Below are positions 1 to 12,600 of a DNA stretch of 64,000 bases, piece by piece. Where the stretch lies: the NCBI GenBank assembly GCA_050084515.1, contig CM114271.1, positions 60,326,001 to 60,390,000 of the forward strand, in the 5' to 3' direction. The position numbers and the translations under genes were made by a program. Positions within the stretch are counted from its first letter, which is position 1. Each line of letters opens with the position of its first letter. Source of the DNA: Blasia pusilla (Eukaryota; Marchantiophyta; Marchantiopsida; Blasiales). The notes beneath the pieces were generated by a model. That model made no database searches. It saw nothing but the letters and a program-made list of their open reading frames with translations, and had not been told where the DNA came from.

Positions 1-534
1 GAGAGTGAGCACTTCTGGCCCTTGGATCTTCTTGAACAGATCCATACCCTAAATAACAGATGGTGGCTAGCCCTAACTCGAGAATTGCCCTAATTCAAGG
101 TTACCCTAAAAAGATAGAGGAACACTAAGTTATCTCTAGCCAACTAAATTAGTATCCAACTAAGTTAGTATTTGACTAACTACTTTAAGGGCATGACTAA
201 ACTAGATATTAACAAATTTCAACAAGATGAAGGACCACTAAGAGTAGCAGCATTAGATAGTTTCACACACATTTAGTTTAAGCCTGATACCTTTATCTAA
301 AATGTATTTATCTAACATTAAGGCGCTGCTCGTTTGAGCAGCCAGTTCTCAATAGAAGTTATGAACAAATTCTGCATGCAAATTGATTCCAGACTTGGTC
401 TACGAGGCTTTTTAAGTGACTGCCCTCTTGTTTGTGGTTATTGAAAGATCATATCTTCATCTTAACTTTTTCTGACGAAAATAGAACTATCTATTCAACA
501 TGGACCAGGAAACATTAAAAGACAAGATAATTAC
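1..534 (-). other. ASCC3 intron 18 sequence
   Basis: This is A/T-rich intronic sequence downstream of exon 18. I see no exon, repeat or element in it; the intron is still open at base 1. Confidence 0.7.
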
Positions 535-666
535 CTTGACGAGACCATTAGAAAAGGCACGCTCAACAAAATTACGATCGGATCGCAGCATGCCTGCATG
601 ATGTACTCCAAAACACGACTGAAATAGTTCCCCTAACTCTCGATTTCTTGATTTCGAAACTTCTTT
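535..666 (-). CDS. ASCC3: ASCC3 exon 18 (last in window)
   Basis: This 44-codon exon encodes [11 protein letters not shown] and [13 protein letters not shown], then GLVK before the donor GTAATT. The next expected exon (motif V, LVCTATLAWGVNLPAH in the family) is not found in bases 1-534 and must lie outside the window. Confidence 0.93.
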
Positions 667-3600
667 CTGCCATTCACCAACTCAAAATAAGATTATATCC
701 TCTTGTTCAAACAGTTTGCATCCAGAACACTAATGTCGTAAACAAACATGAGGAAGAAAAAAAAGGTTCTTCAAGAATCAAGGCAACTATCTCAGAGGGA
801 CCAACTCCTTCAAGACCAACATTATCTCAAGATGGATTATCTTTCGTCTTAAGGTCTTTTGGCTGTGACATTAAGGATTTACGTTCGCTTTGTATTTTGA
901 AGCCTGAGATGCTCTGTTTAGTTATATACAAAACAGATCGTCCAACATAGAACATAGATCACAAACCTTCATCAGTCCGTACTGGGGGTGGTCAACATTT
1001 GTGAACAGGCCCAGATCACCATTCTTTTGGGCTATTTCTATCTGCATTACATCCGTAGCACCAACCCAAGGTCTATTATCAAAAATCTTGAGAACTTTCA
1101 GTAGTCTACGGATTAGTGCATCTCAGAAACTAATAGAGCCACTACAATTCAAATAGTAAGCTCCCAGCAGATTCCTCTATAGCATGCTTTTATTCCACAT
1201 ATAGTTTGAATTAAGCAGACAGTAGACTTCCTGCACATTGCAACAAAAAAACATGAGGAAGCCAGGAGTTACCAATATGCGAGCTGTCTTCACTGTATCT
1301 TTTCGCGAGTGGACAAACACCATAGCCTGGTGATCTCTTTTAACAGCATCCAAAATCTACACAAGAAACAGATCATACTAATCGGTGACAATGTGGACTT
1401 CAGATTCACTCCAAACCCTTTCTGCATAAACTCTGAAACCAGAGCACCTTATCTATACTATTAACAGAGGAGCTGTTTACAGAAACTACCCTCCTGCTGC
1501 TAACACCTGTCCCCTGAGTACTTCTGTGGTGTTGACATCTGTAATTTTAAGGGAATGAATAAATGAATAGATTTATTGTCCACGGGGACCCCACAGGGCC
1601 ATGGGACTTAGTTTTGAGACTTAACAACAATTTTGGAGACAGAGCAAGCACCAGCGAGGGCCTAAGGGGTCCTCAGAGCCAGGTGAGTGTCCTTGATCTT
1701 CACACAACTATGCAAGAATTTAGCAATCTGAGTCTGATTCTGCCTAGCCATGAATGCGAGGACCCTGGGAGCCCGGTGAACAAAGAGATCCGGGAAGTCA
1801 AGCCTAACATGATTGTGAAAGGTGCAGTCCAAGAGGTAGTGATGTTCATCATCAATAAGCCCCAAGTTGCAAAATCTACATAATCTGTCCTCCCTTTTCT
1901 TCAGTGAGAATTCTCCTTTCTCAATCTCCAGGTCAGTAGAGCCACATCTGAATCTCGCTAATGTATGACGTCACTTAGTGGGAATGGGGGCAGAGATGTA
2001 GGAGGCTTGCTGCATGGATCTGCAGTTGTTCACGAGGGTGTGGTAGGGCCTCATTCTTTCACCATTTTTGTGAGATGAATTCCCCCTGCTTTCCCAGAGA
2101 CGCTGGTGTCAGCCCCAGTTGATGGCAATGTAATTGCTGTGTAATTGTTCAGCAAGGTCCTGGTGGGTGGCCGTAGGCAGGTCACCGATGGATATTCCCC
2201 ATTTCATGAGCCACTCCGTGCAGTCATAGTACCAATTTTTAACCCCAAGGGTGGCACTACTTTTTGAAACCACATAGGCCCTGGCGGATAGACGATTGGG
2301 ATCGTCCTCGCAGATATCCTCGAGGTGTTGGAGAAATGTGATCAGATTTTGAACAGCATGGATCTCCATTGGTACCTCCCCAAACTCAGCCAGTAGAATG
2401 TCGTGGGGAGTGGTTTTCCTAATGCCCAGACTCTGACGCATGAAGAGTTTCTGGGGGGCCTCAAGGCCCTGGGGCCAAGCCTTGGAGCTGGGGCCCTACA
2501 CCTCAGATGCATAGAGTGTGGCTGGGATCACCAGAGCTTTGAAGAGATGGAGTTTCTGTGGAATATGCCAGAGTTCCATTCTTCTGCAATTGGATTGTAG
2601 CAGGTGTAGACCCCTCAAGCCTGCATTGATCTTGTTGCGACTCCCATTGGTTCTCCATTGGTTGTTGGGTTTGAGTTGCACCCCCAGGTATATGTACTCA
2701 CCCACAATCTCAATGGTCTCCCTTCTCCGTCCCTGGCTGAAGGTGAAAATGTGTGACCGCTGCGCCGTAGGGAGCTGTGATCCAAAGATTATTATCTTCG
2801 TTTTCAGCAAGTTGACTTCCATGCCCGATTTGTTGCAGAAGCTTGAAGTCTATAAAACAGCAGAACAATTTACCCGGCTTGTGACCAATTCTCGACTTGG
2901 AAGTTTCTTCAATCAGTACCCGGAGTGTGAGAAGGTGGTCCAGGGTGCTATGTGAGTGTCGGAAACCTGCTTGTCCTCTGGCTCGCACCCTCTTTTCTTC
3001 AGCCCAGTCGCTGATTTTCCTTTCCAGCAGTAGCCCGTACAACTTGGCCATGAGGGAGCTCACCATTATCGTTCTGTAGTTGGATGGTACATTGGGTCTC
3101 CAGCCTTGAAGAGTGGTAGATCGTATTCATTTACCATTCTGGTGGGAAGCCCTGTTGAACTGCAGTATTGAACATTCTGGCGAGGGTTAGACCAATTGCC
3201 TAACTTGCGAATTTGAACATCTGAGCCTGGCACCCAAGGAGATCCTCTGGTTTGTTATGTAGCCTTTTGAGTCCTGATGTGACATCTTCAATGGTGAAGA
3301 GGTTCGGTAGATCCCGAAGCCCATTCGGCCAGGGGTCGGTGGGAGCGGCAGTGTTGGAGTGGTAAAGTTGGGTACCATATGTGGTCCAGATCTGTAGATC
3401 CTGGAGTGGAATCATGTTCTGTCTATTCCTGAGTATTCTCCAGAATTTGGCCGATTGGTATTTCATCTGTTCTGTGAACTCTGTGATCTTGATGGCAATG
3501 TATTTGTGATTCTTCCTACGTACCAATCGTTTGTAAGTTTTCTGCAACAATCGAGTGTGTGGAGAGTGTGGATCCTCCCTCAGCCGGTGATTCAGCTCCC

Positions 3601-6600
3601 TGCGGGCCTCTTTGCAGTCCTTGTCAAACCAGGGTTGGGAGAAGAACGTAGAAGTGGAGGGAGGGAGTTTAGTTAAGCAGGAATGAATGAATAGATTTAT
3701 TGTCCACGGGAACCCCAAAGGACCATGGGACTTAGTTTTGCAAAAATAACAGCAATTTGAAGAAAGCACCAGCAAGGACTTAAGAGGTCCTTTGTGCCAG
3801 GTGATTTTCTCTAGTCTTCACACAACAATGTAAGAATTTAGCAATCTGAATCTAATTCTGCCTAACCATGAACTCAGAGACCATGAGGGTCAGGTGAGCG
3901 AAGAGATCTGGGAAGTCAAGTGTAACGTGATTGTGAAAGGCGCAGTGGAAGAGGTAATGATGTTTACAACCAATCAGCCCCGAGTTGCAAAATCTGCATA
4001 ATCTGTCCTCTCTTTTCTTCTGGGAAAATTTTCCTTCTCAATCTCAAGGTCAGTTGAGCCACATCTGAATCTCGCTAGTGTATGATGTAACTTAGGGGGA
4101 ATGGTGGCAGAGATGTAAGAGGCTTGCTCCATGGATCTACCAGTGTTCATGAGGGTGTGATAGGGCCTCATTCTTTCTCCAGTTTTGTGAGATGTATTCC
4201 CCCTAGTCTCCCAAAGCCGATGGTGCCAATCCCAGTTGGTGGAGATGTAATTGCTGTGTAGTTGTTCAGCCAGGTCCTGGTTGGTGGCTGTGGGCAGCTC
4301 ATCGATTGAAATGCCCCATTTTATGAGCCACTCCTTGCAGTCAAAGTAGCATTTTTTTCGCCCCAAGAGCTGCACTACTTTTAGGAACCTCAAAGGCTCT
4401 GGCTAGAAGAGGATTGAAATCGTCCTCCAAAATATCCTGAAGGTGTTGGAAGAATGTGATCAGGATTTTAACAGCATGAATCTCCATTGGGACTTCCCCA
4501 AACTCAGCCAGTAGAATGTCGTGGGGAGTGGTTCTCCTAATGCCCAGACTCTGTCGCATGAAAGTTTCTGGGGGACCTCTAGACCTTGGGGCCACGCCTT
4601 GGGGATGGGGCCCCACACCTCAGATGCATAGAGTGTGGCTGGGATCACAAGAGCCTTGAAGAGATGGAGTTTTGTGGAATATGCCAGGTTTCCATTCTTC
4701 GGCAGTTGGATTGCAGCATGTGTAAACCCCTCCTTCATTGATCATCTTGCGATTTCCATAAGTTCTCCATCAGTTGTTGGGTTTGACCTGTACCACCAGG
4801 TATATGTACTCACCCACAATCTCTATAGTCTCCCTTCTCAGTCCCAAGCTGAAAGTGAAAGTGTGTGACCGTTGCACTGTAGGTAGCTGTGATCCAAAGA
4901 TGATTATCTTCGTTCTCAGCAGGTTGACTTCCATGCCTGATTTGTTGCAGAAGCTTGACAGTGCATTCAGGTGCTCTCGGAATTGTGTCAAATGCCTTCT
5001 TAAAGTCCACAAAACAGCAGAACAATTTACCGGGCTTGTGACCAACTCTGGACTTGGAGGTTTCTTCAATCAGTACCCGGAGTGTGAGGAGGTGATCCAG
5101 GGTGCTATGTGATTGTCAAAACCCTGCTTGTCCTCTGGCTCCCACCTTCTTTTTCTTCAGCCCAGACGCTGATTTTCCTTTCCAGCAGTTGCCCATACAA
5201 TTTAGCCATAAGGGAGCTCACCAAGATAGTCCTGTAGTTGGACGGTATCATAGGGTCTCCAGCTTTGAAGAGTGGGTAGATTGTATTCATTTGCCATTCT
5301 GGTGGGGCGCACATCGGTGGACACTGAAATGGAGAGAAACTTCTCCAGCTTTGCTCTACAAATTGTTTGGCACTCGCAAATGGCTTAGCTATGTTGTAAA
5401 ACATAGTAACTTGGAGTTTACTATAGTGAGTAGTAACTGATAGAATTACTATAGTAACTTAGTGTTTTCCCACATTAAATAGTAATTTCTTGTTACCATA
5501 GATTTACCTCAGTAATTCTGAGAATTACTATGGGCGGCAGGCCCTAACCCTAAAACCCTAAAACCTAGAAACTCATTCTCTTGGCTGTATATAACCCTCT
5601 GAGGGTGCCCTGCGAAATTCCATTCTCTTACACCTTTCTGAACACAACTCTCTGAGCTGAGGAGCTGATTGAGAAGCACTGAGTGTGCTTTGCTTACCTG
5701 AGTGGATTGTGCTTCTCACCTTAGTAGTTCAGTGTGCTAAGCACTGAGTGTGCTGCTGCTTACAGACTGAGAGGTCTGCTGACTTGAGGGGTTCAGTGAG
5801 TCTTGTGATACAAGGTGTCTAGTAGTACTAACCTGAGTGGTTGCTATTGAGATGTCTACTGCTGCTAACCTGAGTGGTTGCTATTGCACTAAGTGTGCTT
5901 GAGAATGCAAGGTAATCTGGTGATGCAGGTTGTCTAGTGCTTTCCTCTACAATCTAACCTGAGTGGTTGCTATTGCACTAAGTGTGCTTGTAATAGCTAG
6001 GTTGTGGAGAAACTCTGATATTCTAAAAAGCTATGTGGCCACATTCAGGAGGTCGCACTTCCACTGGACACTCTGATTCCAACAGACAAACCGCACCATC
6101 AGTGGTAGACTACCTGATTGGGGAAATACATCAACTCCCACATCTGCTTGCCAATGTCAGTATCACACCCGTTCTAGAATCTGCTCATGAACTTATCTAC
6201 TTTGACATCTTGGTCTCCAAAACCACCCGTGAGGCCACAGAAAAGTTAACTCTGCTGACCAAATGTTGATACACTTTCCTTCAGGAAAAGAAAGGGGAAC
6301 TCAACACACTCATCAACAAGGCTCTTACAGAGTACTCACCCACAGTGAACACAACCGAGTTCAGTGACATCTTACGTCAATGTTGCAGAAAAGTCTTCCT
6401 TTCAAACTGTTTGGAGGCAAATACATTAGTTCAACTTCAACATTCTTCTCGCAACCCTGGTTTGACAAGGACTTCAAACAGGCCCGCAGGGAGCTGAAGC
6501 AATGGTTGAGGGGGGATCCACACTCTCCACACACTCGACTGTTGTGGAACCCTTACAAATGACTGGTCCGTAGGAAGAAACACAAATCCATTGCCATCAA

Positions 6601-9600
6601 GATCAGGGAGTTCACAGGGCAGATGAAATACCAATCAGCCAAATTCTGGAGAATACTCAGAAATAGACAGAACAACATTCCACTCCAAGATCTACAGATC
6701 TGGACCACATATGGTACCCACTCAAACACTGCTGCTCCAACCAACCCCTGGCCGAATGGGATCCGAGATCTACCGGACCTCTTCACCATTGAAGACACCA
6801 CATCAAGCCTAAGAAGGCTCCATAACAAACGAGAGGATGACCTCGGATGCCGGGCTCAGATGTTCAAATTTGCAAGTGAAGCAATTGGCCCAACCCTCAC
6901 CAAATGTTCAATACTGCAGCTTGACAGGGATATGCAGGTGTGGGAAGAATTCTTCCCCGAGAGTCCAATCTGCTGACTGATCTTCTCTCCCTTCCATGTT
7001 GTGTTTGACATGTAACTTGGAGCTTGAGTGCTGGCCATTCCCCCGTTGAAATCTCCCACCAGGACGATATTTCCCACCTTCTTGTGGTGCTCAATAGATG
7101 TAGAGAGAGCCTCATAAGGGAATTCTCTTTTGAGCGCGGTAGGACTGAAGCTAAAAACTGTAATGAGGAGATCTTTCGGTAAATCCGCTTCTTCGGTGAC
7201 CTTGATCGAAAAGAAGTGTTTTTCTTCATCAATGTTGGCTATGGAGACAAAAGGTTGTAACCATGGTGCTACTAAGCATCCCAGGCCACAATGTCCTTTG
7301 TTGTTGCTGTTCGTGAGGGGGTTGCGGATAGCTAGGACCTGGAACTCCTGTGTATTGGGAATGCGGTTGGAATCATGTTCATGTGTTTCAGCAAAAAAGA
7401 TGAGGTCGAGGTTTCTTCCAAGATATGTAGCACCATTGTATCTAGAACAGAATGGTCCTCCACTGTTGTCCAAAACTGCCTGAATGGATGGGTTGGGTTG
7501 ATCCTTCCCATCCACCAATCCCTATAGGGAGGTCTTGTCTGGGAGGTTTGTCACCTCCAAGGCCTGGTTCCCTGATGTAGAATTGCTAATTCCCTGGTAG
7601 GAGTTAGATTTTTCGCTCATTGCCACTCCTGTTTGTAGTAGTGTTGCTGCATGTTGCATTTCCTAGGTACTAATGTCGTGGCCTTCCCTTCCCTGAGTTC
7701 ACTCCAAAGACCCTTGCTGCGGGCAGCCAGAACCTTTTCTCTTTCAATTGGGAGTGCTGCTCTTTGCTTGGTGGTCAAATTTGGAAAGATACCGATAGTG
7801 GATCCTTTCAGAACTGCTTTATTGCGGAGGATGGTCAACCTTGTTTCCATCGCTAGGCCCCGTTGTGAGGGATCAAATTGAACCAACATTGGTGCTAGTC
7901 GGTCACGGTGGAGAGTACACATGACAGGGGGGAGAGGAAAGGGAAGGGAGGAGGGGACAGGCGAGGAGAGAGAAAAGGTCATAATTTGTATATTTTTAAA
8001 TTTTATGAATAGTCACGTGCATAGCATGGGTAACACACTAGTTAATTGTACCATAAAGTATCAAGTACCGTTGATGAACTAAGAGTGACAAACTACATAG
8101 TCTTTGCTCACTCCAGGTAATCAACTTGGCTAGGAAGACAACCTGCTGCATTTAAAGCTAGATTTGCACATGTACAATCTAAGTCGCTGTTAATCACCTA
8201 CCAGATGGCCCACAGCAATCTCCGCCTACACATTTATTAAATACATTGTAATCTTTTGCAGTCTCTCCACTTCCAACGTTTTAGCATGCCTAAAACCATG
8301 TCTTTAATTTCTCACAAACATAAACAAGGTGCTTTTCTGATTTTTCCTGAAGTAACAAGAGCAAAAAGTCATCAAAGACCACCACATACCTTGTTGTAGC
8401 TTATCTCATTCATTAGAGCATTTCTGGCCATGAATTTGGGCTCACTGACATGGTTTTAGCATGCCTACAACCATGTCTTTAATTTCCCACAAACATAAAC
8501 AAGGTGCTTTTCTGATTTTTCCTGAAGTAACAAGAGCAAAAAGTCATCAAAGACCACCACATACCTTGTTGTAGCATATCTCATTCATTAGAGCATTTCT
8601 GGCCATGAATTTGGGCTCACTGACACCTATATATTGTTGCGACAAGGGTACTGGTCGATAGCTGGCATCAAAATAGAATAAACCAGAGTCTGGATTTACA
8701 TGCAAAAATAATGCCACCTGGATGTGCAAGCAAAAAACATATTCAATTCAAGAAGCATCTTGGGACTGAATAGCTTGGTCAACAGTCACTTTTTGAACAC
8801 AAAATCCACAAACAGTCCAAAAAAGATGGCATGGTTAACTCCTCAAGATAAAACGCTTGAAGGAACACAATGAAAACCATTGACTACCTTGACAAATACT
8901 TTCCAATTGAGAATCTATCTACATAGCCCAGAACAGGAGTTCTGTCCCAAAAGTTTGGTTTCTATAAATGTCTCCCATGAACCTTCTATCCTCCCATCAT
9001 GATTTTTTTTTCTAGAACACTTTGCACACCAGTAGAATGTACATTGCAGTTGTACCTCCAGGTAATTTGGCAGTGTGGCAGAAAGTCCAACAATACGTAT
9101 CATACTCTGTGTTGTCTCAACCTGTAAGAAATCAGAAGCACATTCATTACCAAAGTATCACATCTGTACAGGAAATCTGCAAAGAAGTTGTGCAATTGGA
9201 GACCAAACCTGACAGACAGATGTGCAAACACCATCATACCCATGGCTTGGTTAGTAAGTGAGGGAAGAAATAGATATTTGTCAACCTTAGACACCTTTCT
9301 AAACCAGCTCAGAAGAAGTTTCTTTCTGGCTTCCTCACAATATCATCACCCACTTTTAATGCTAGAGAACGAATTGCAGCCTCCAACTATAGGATTATCA
9401 TGGTGAGCTTGCTTATGGCCAACTGCTGGAAAGGAAGTTAAGTAACTGGGCTGATGAAGCTCAAGGAGAGCCTGGTTTCCGGAGATCACACTGCGCCCTC
9501 AATCACCTTCCCACACTTCAGGTACTCATTGGAGAAACCACCAAGTCTAGAACTGATTACAAGCCCAGTGAGCTCTTTTTATTGAATCGTTCACTTCAAG

Positions 9601-12600
9601 AAAGCATTTAACAGAGTACAAAGGGCAACTCTCTGGAAATGTCTGGAAGAAATGGTGTTCCCCACACACAAGAGTAAGGCAATCAAAGCATTTTCTGCCC
9701 AGGCATTGATAAAGATCACCACTGAAAGGGGCAAGTCTGACACTGTCTTCCAACATCAGAGTGAAATGAGGCTGCCCACTGTCACCCTCATTGTTTGACC
9801 TTTACATTCATGAACTGAAGAGGTGTTCTCTGAGGTTAATGGGGATCCACAAGAAAATGGCACGCTACTTGATACAATTGCAGTGGTATGCAGATAAAGT
9901 TATTCTGATCCCTAGAACAGCAAATCGTTGCTAACTTGATCTGAATGCACTCAGAGGTTCCTGCAATAGATCAGGAATTGGAATCAATCTGGAAAAAACT
10001 AAAATTCTTATTTTTGACACTCAACCCCCAGTCGCACGGCATCTACACACTTTCACCTTTGAACAAGGACCAAGAAGAAAGATTTAGAGGTTGTGGGTCA
10101 ATAAATCTACCTGACAGTTAGGCTCGCACCTAACCACCTTGCATAGCTTCCCTGTGACAATGACAATCACAGGGAAGCTATGCAAGGTCGAGACATTTTT
10201 AAATCCCACAACCGAATTGCTGGAAAATGGAAATGCGGCTCACACAATAGAAAGTCCAGCTTTTCAAAGCCGTAGTCGTCCTAGGCATGCTATCTGCTTC
10301 TGAAATGTGGGAAGCTAGCTCCAATGAATGGCCCTAGGGATCAGGCGTTCCTCAGAAGCTCCTCATGCCACAGTGATAGTGAATTAGGCGAACAACCAGC
10401 TGCTGGCTGAGTTTGGTGAGGTACCAATGGAAATTCATGCTAAGAAGAATTGGACCACATTCCCTCAGCACCTTGCGGTTATCAATGAAGATGACAATAA
10501 TCACCTTTCTGTATAAGCTTTCAAAGCTTCTATCAACAGTACTGCTACCAAGGCAAAAAAAACTAGTGTGACAACTGGAGAAAATGGCATAGCGTAGGAG
10601 GCATTTTGATCACTCACTTACCAGCAAGCGCCAAAAAGGAGAAGCCACACAACAACTATGTCCTTATGACTTGGGATAAATAACAGAAAATACAGCAGAG
10701 GGGCAAAATGTAAGAATTTCAGTGTCAAAGTTGACATTGTGTAATGAGTAGTATAAATCTAATTCGTAATAGTCCCAGGGTGGAACTGGTCCTGTACATA
10801 TTAGGACAGTTTAGGAATGCATTCATAAAAGATAGTGGAGGGTGACTCACAACGGGTCATCTCCTCGAGCCGCAACTGTTCAAGGCGACATGAGGATTGT
10901 TAGGTTGAACTTGTATGGACACTCCACTCCTGGTTCATTACTGAGCTTGTACAGATCGAGTTCAGTGAGATCCCTTTTTCTTAGGGGTCAGCTATCAAGA
11001 ATCATGACTGCTGAAGGATGACGGTTTTGTAGTCTGCCAGCGGAGTCTTTCTTGGGTGGTGTGTGCGAGTGAGTGTAATCTTGTAGACAAGGTTATCGTG
11101 ATGCAGGAACATTTCCTGTATGTGTGCATCACAAAAGTTCTTGAATCCATTCATGACGCTGATTGATTGCATGTGGAAATGCTCACGAATTTCCAGCACA
11201 TAAAATCAAGGGAAAATGCTGAAAGGATGCGACGTTATCACAAATTTATGAAGACTGGGAGATCAAAAAAGCAGGCCTCTTACATATCTGACCCATCTCC
11301 ATTTAACTTCGCTATGCATTGGCTAGAGCTAGATGTGCTTCAATGGATTTGGTGCTAGAGAAAGAAAGGAAAACTTTCACAAACACAAAGGGAAAACAGG
11401 CTATGTACACAGTATAGTTTGGGGATGCTTCACAACAAACAGCCTTACCTCTGCAATTACATCTACCATGACGAAATCAGACTAGAGCTCCCTATTGTCT
11501 TCCAGGGCCATGCTCTCAAGGTCACTAATCTCATGGATACGAAGGACTGGGATCTCTAAACTCTTACGCAGGTCAGGAGATTGAAATCTAGAAAGGATCA
11601 CCTACAGAGGACCTCTAGGGCTTCTTGGGCTATGCTCTGTCACATTCAATTGCTGCACCATTTGCAGACTAAAGTCCCATAACCCTAGTAGGCCCTCCTG
11701 GACAATCAATCCATTTATACATTCATTCCCTGCGTGTTCAACATTGAAAGACATAAAACCATACCTGTCGCAAAGTCCGTGCAACTAGTGTCTCGATAAC
11801 TGGCCCCCGATCATCATTTAAGAGATGAACTTCATCAATAATTAATAGCTTCACCAGCACTGCCAAGGCCATATCACTGGTCTTCCGCGTGATGACATCC
11901 CACTTCTCTGGTGTTGTTATTATCATCTGTCCAAACAATTTAGGGACCAAAACAAGGTATTCCGTCAGTCGGGCAGAGATGTTCTAATATACTAAAAGGT
12001 CCACACGAGAAATTTTACCACTATCCATGCTCAACAGCCAAGGACTTATTTGAGCAAGACTTTAAGACATGAGATTTCTACATGACATTAAATATGAACT
12101 GAGAAGAAAGTTAACCACACAAGGAAGAAATCTAGTTATCCATTCACAATGATTAGGAAATCATATGCAACAAGCTATGGTTTTATGTCTTTCAATGTTG
12201 GAAGACATAAAACTAACCAGAAATAACTATGAAGCTCGGGGGGTTAATTCCACAAGAACATACAACCATACATTTGATAACCACCATTATATTCTATTCA
12301 CTGAGCATCTCATTATTATCATAGAATCCTTGGTTGGATTCCACTGCCCTTGATTAGACTGCCTCTGTCATCAAAATTACTCCTCTTCTCCTCTACTTAG
12401 CAATGTCACTTATTTGAAAAAGGTGAAAGCCATGGTTGGTTTCAGGGTGGTTTCAAATGCTCTTGCGACATCATTTTGTGACTCCATTACGTGGTACTTT
12501 GAACCTGTTAGCTGGTTGGTTGGACATGGGTCTGTGGTCACAATACTGCGACTGGAAAGTCAAATTCTTTTGAAGATAAGGCACCTGTGTTTCCTCAAGT

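Larger units (their letters stand above)
1452..8041 (+). mobile_element. Helitron-like non-autonomous insertion in ASCC3 intron 15, filled with LINE DNA
   Basis: The left end reads TCTATACTATTAACAGAGG, the 5' terminus type of plant Helitrons. The right end has a decayed short palindrome (8,013-8,030) followed by CACACTAG. The insertion lies between host A (1,451) and host T (8,042), the A^T target expected for Helitrons, with no target duplication. Removing it leaves a native intron of about 0.6 kb. No Rep/helicase gene is seen inside, so it would be non-autonomous. Its body is almost entirely LINE fragments. Alternative: two unrelated termini that happen to bracket the LINEs. Confidence 0.65.

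Noticed and set aside
1563-3079. Plus-strand ORFs of 60-145 codons
   Set aside because: They are antisense shadows of LINE copy A, whose domains read on the minus strand.
4774-5440. Plus-strand 112-codon ORFs
   Set aside because: Antisense of the LINE B reverse transcriptase.
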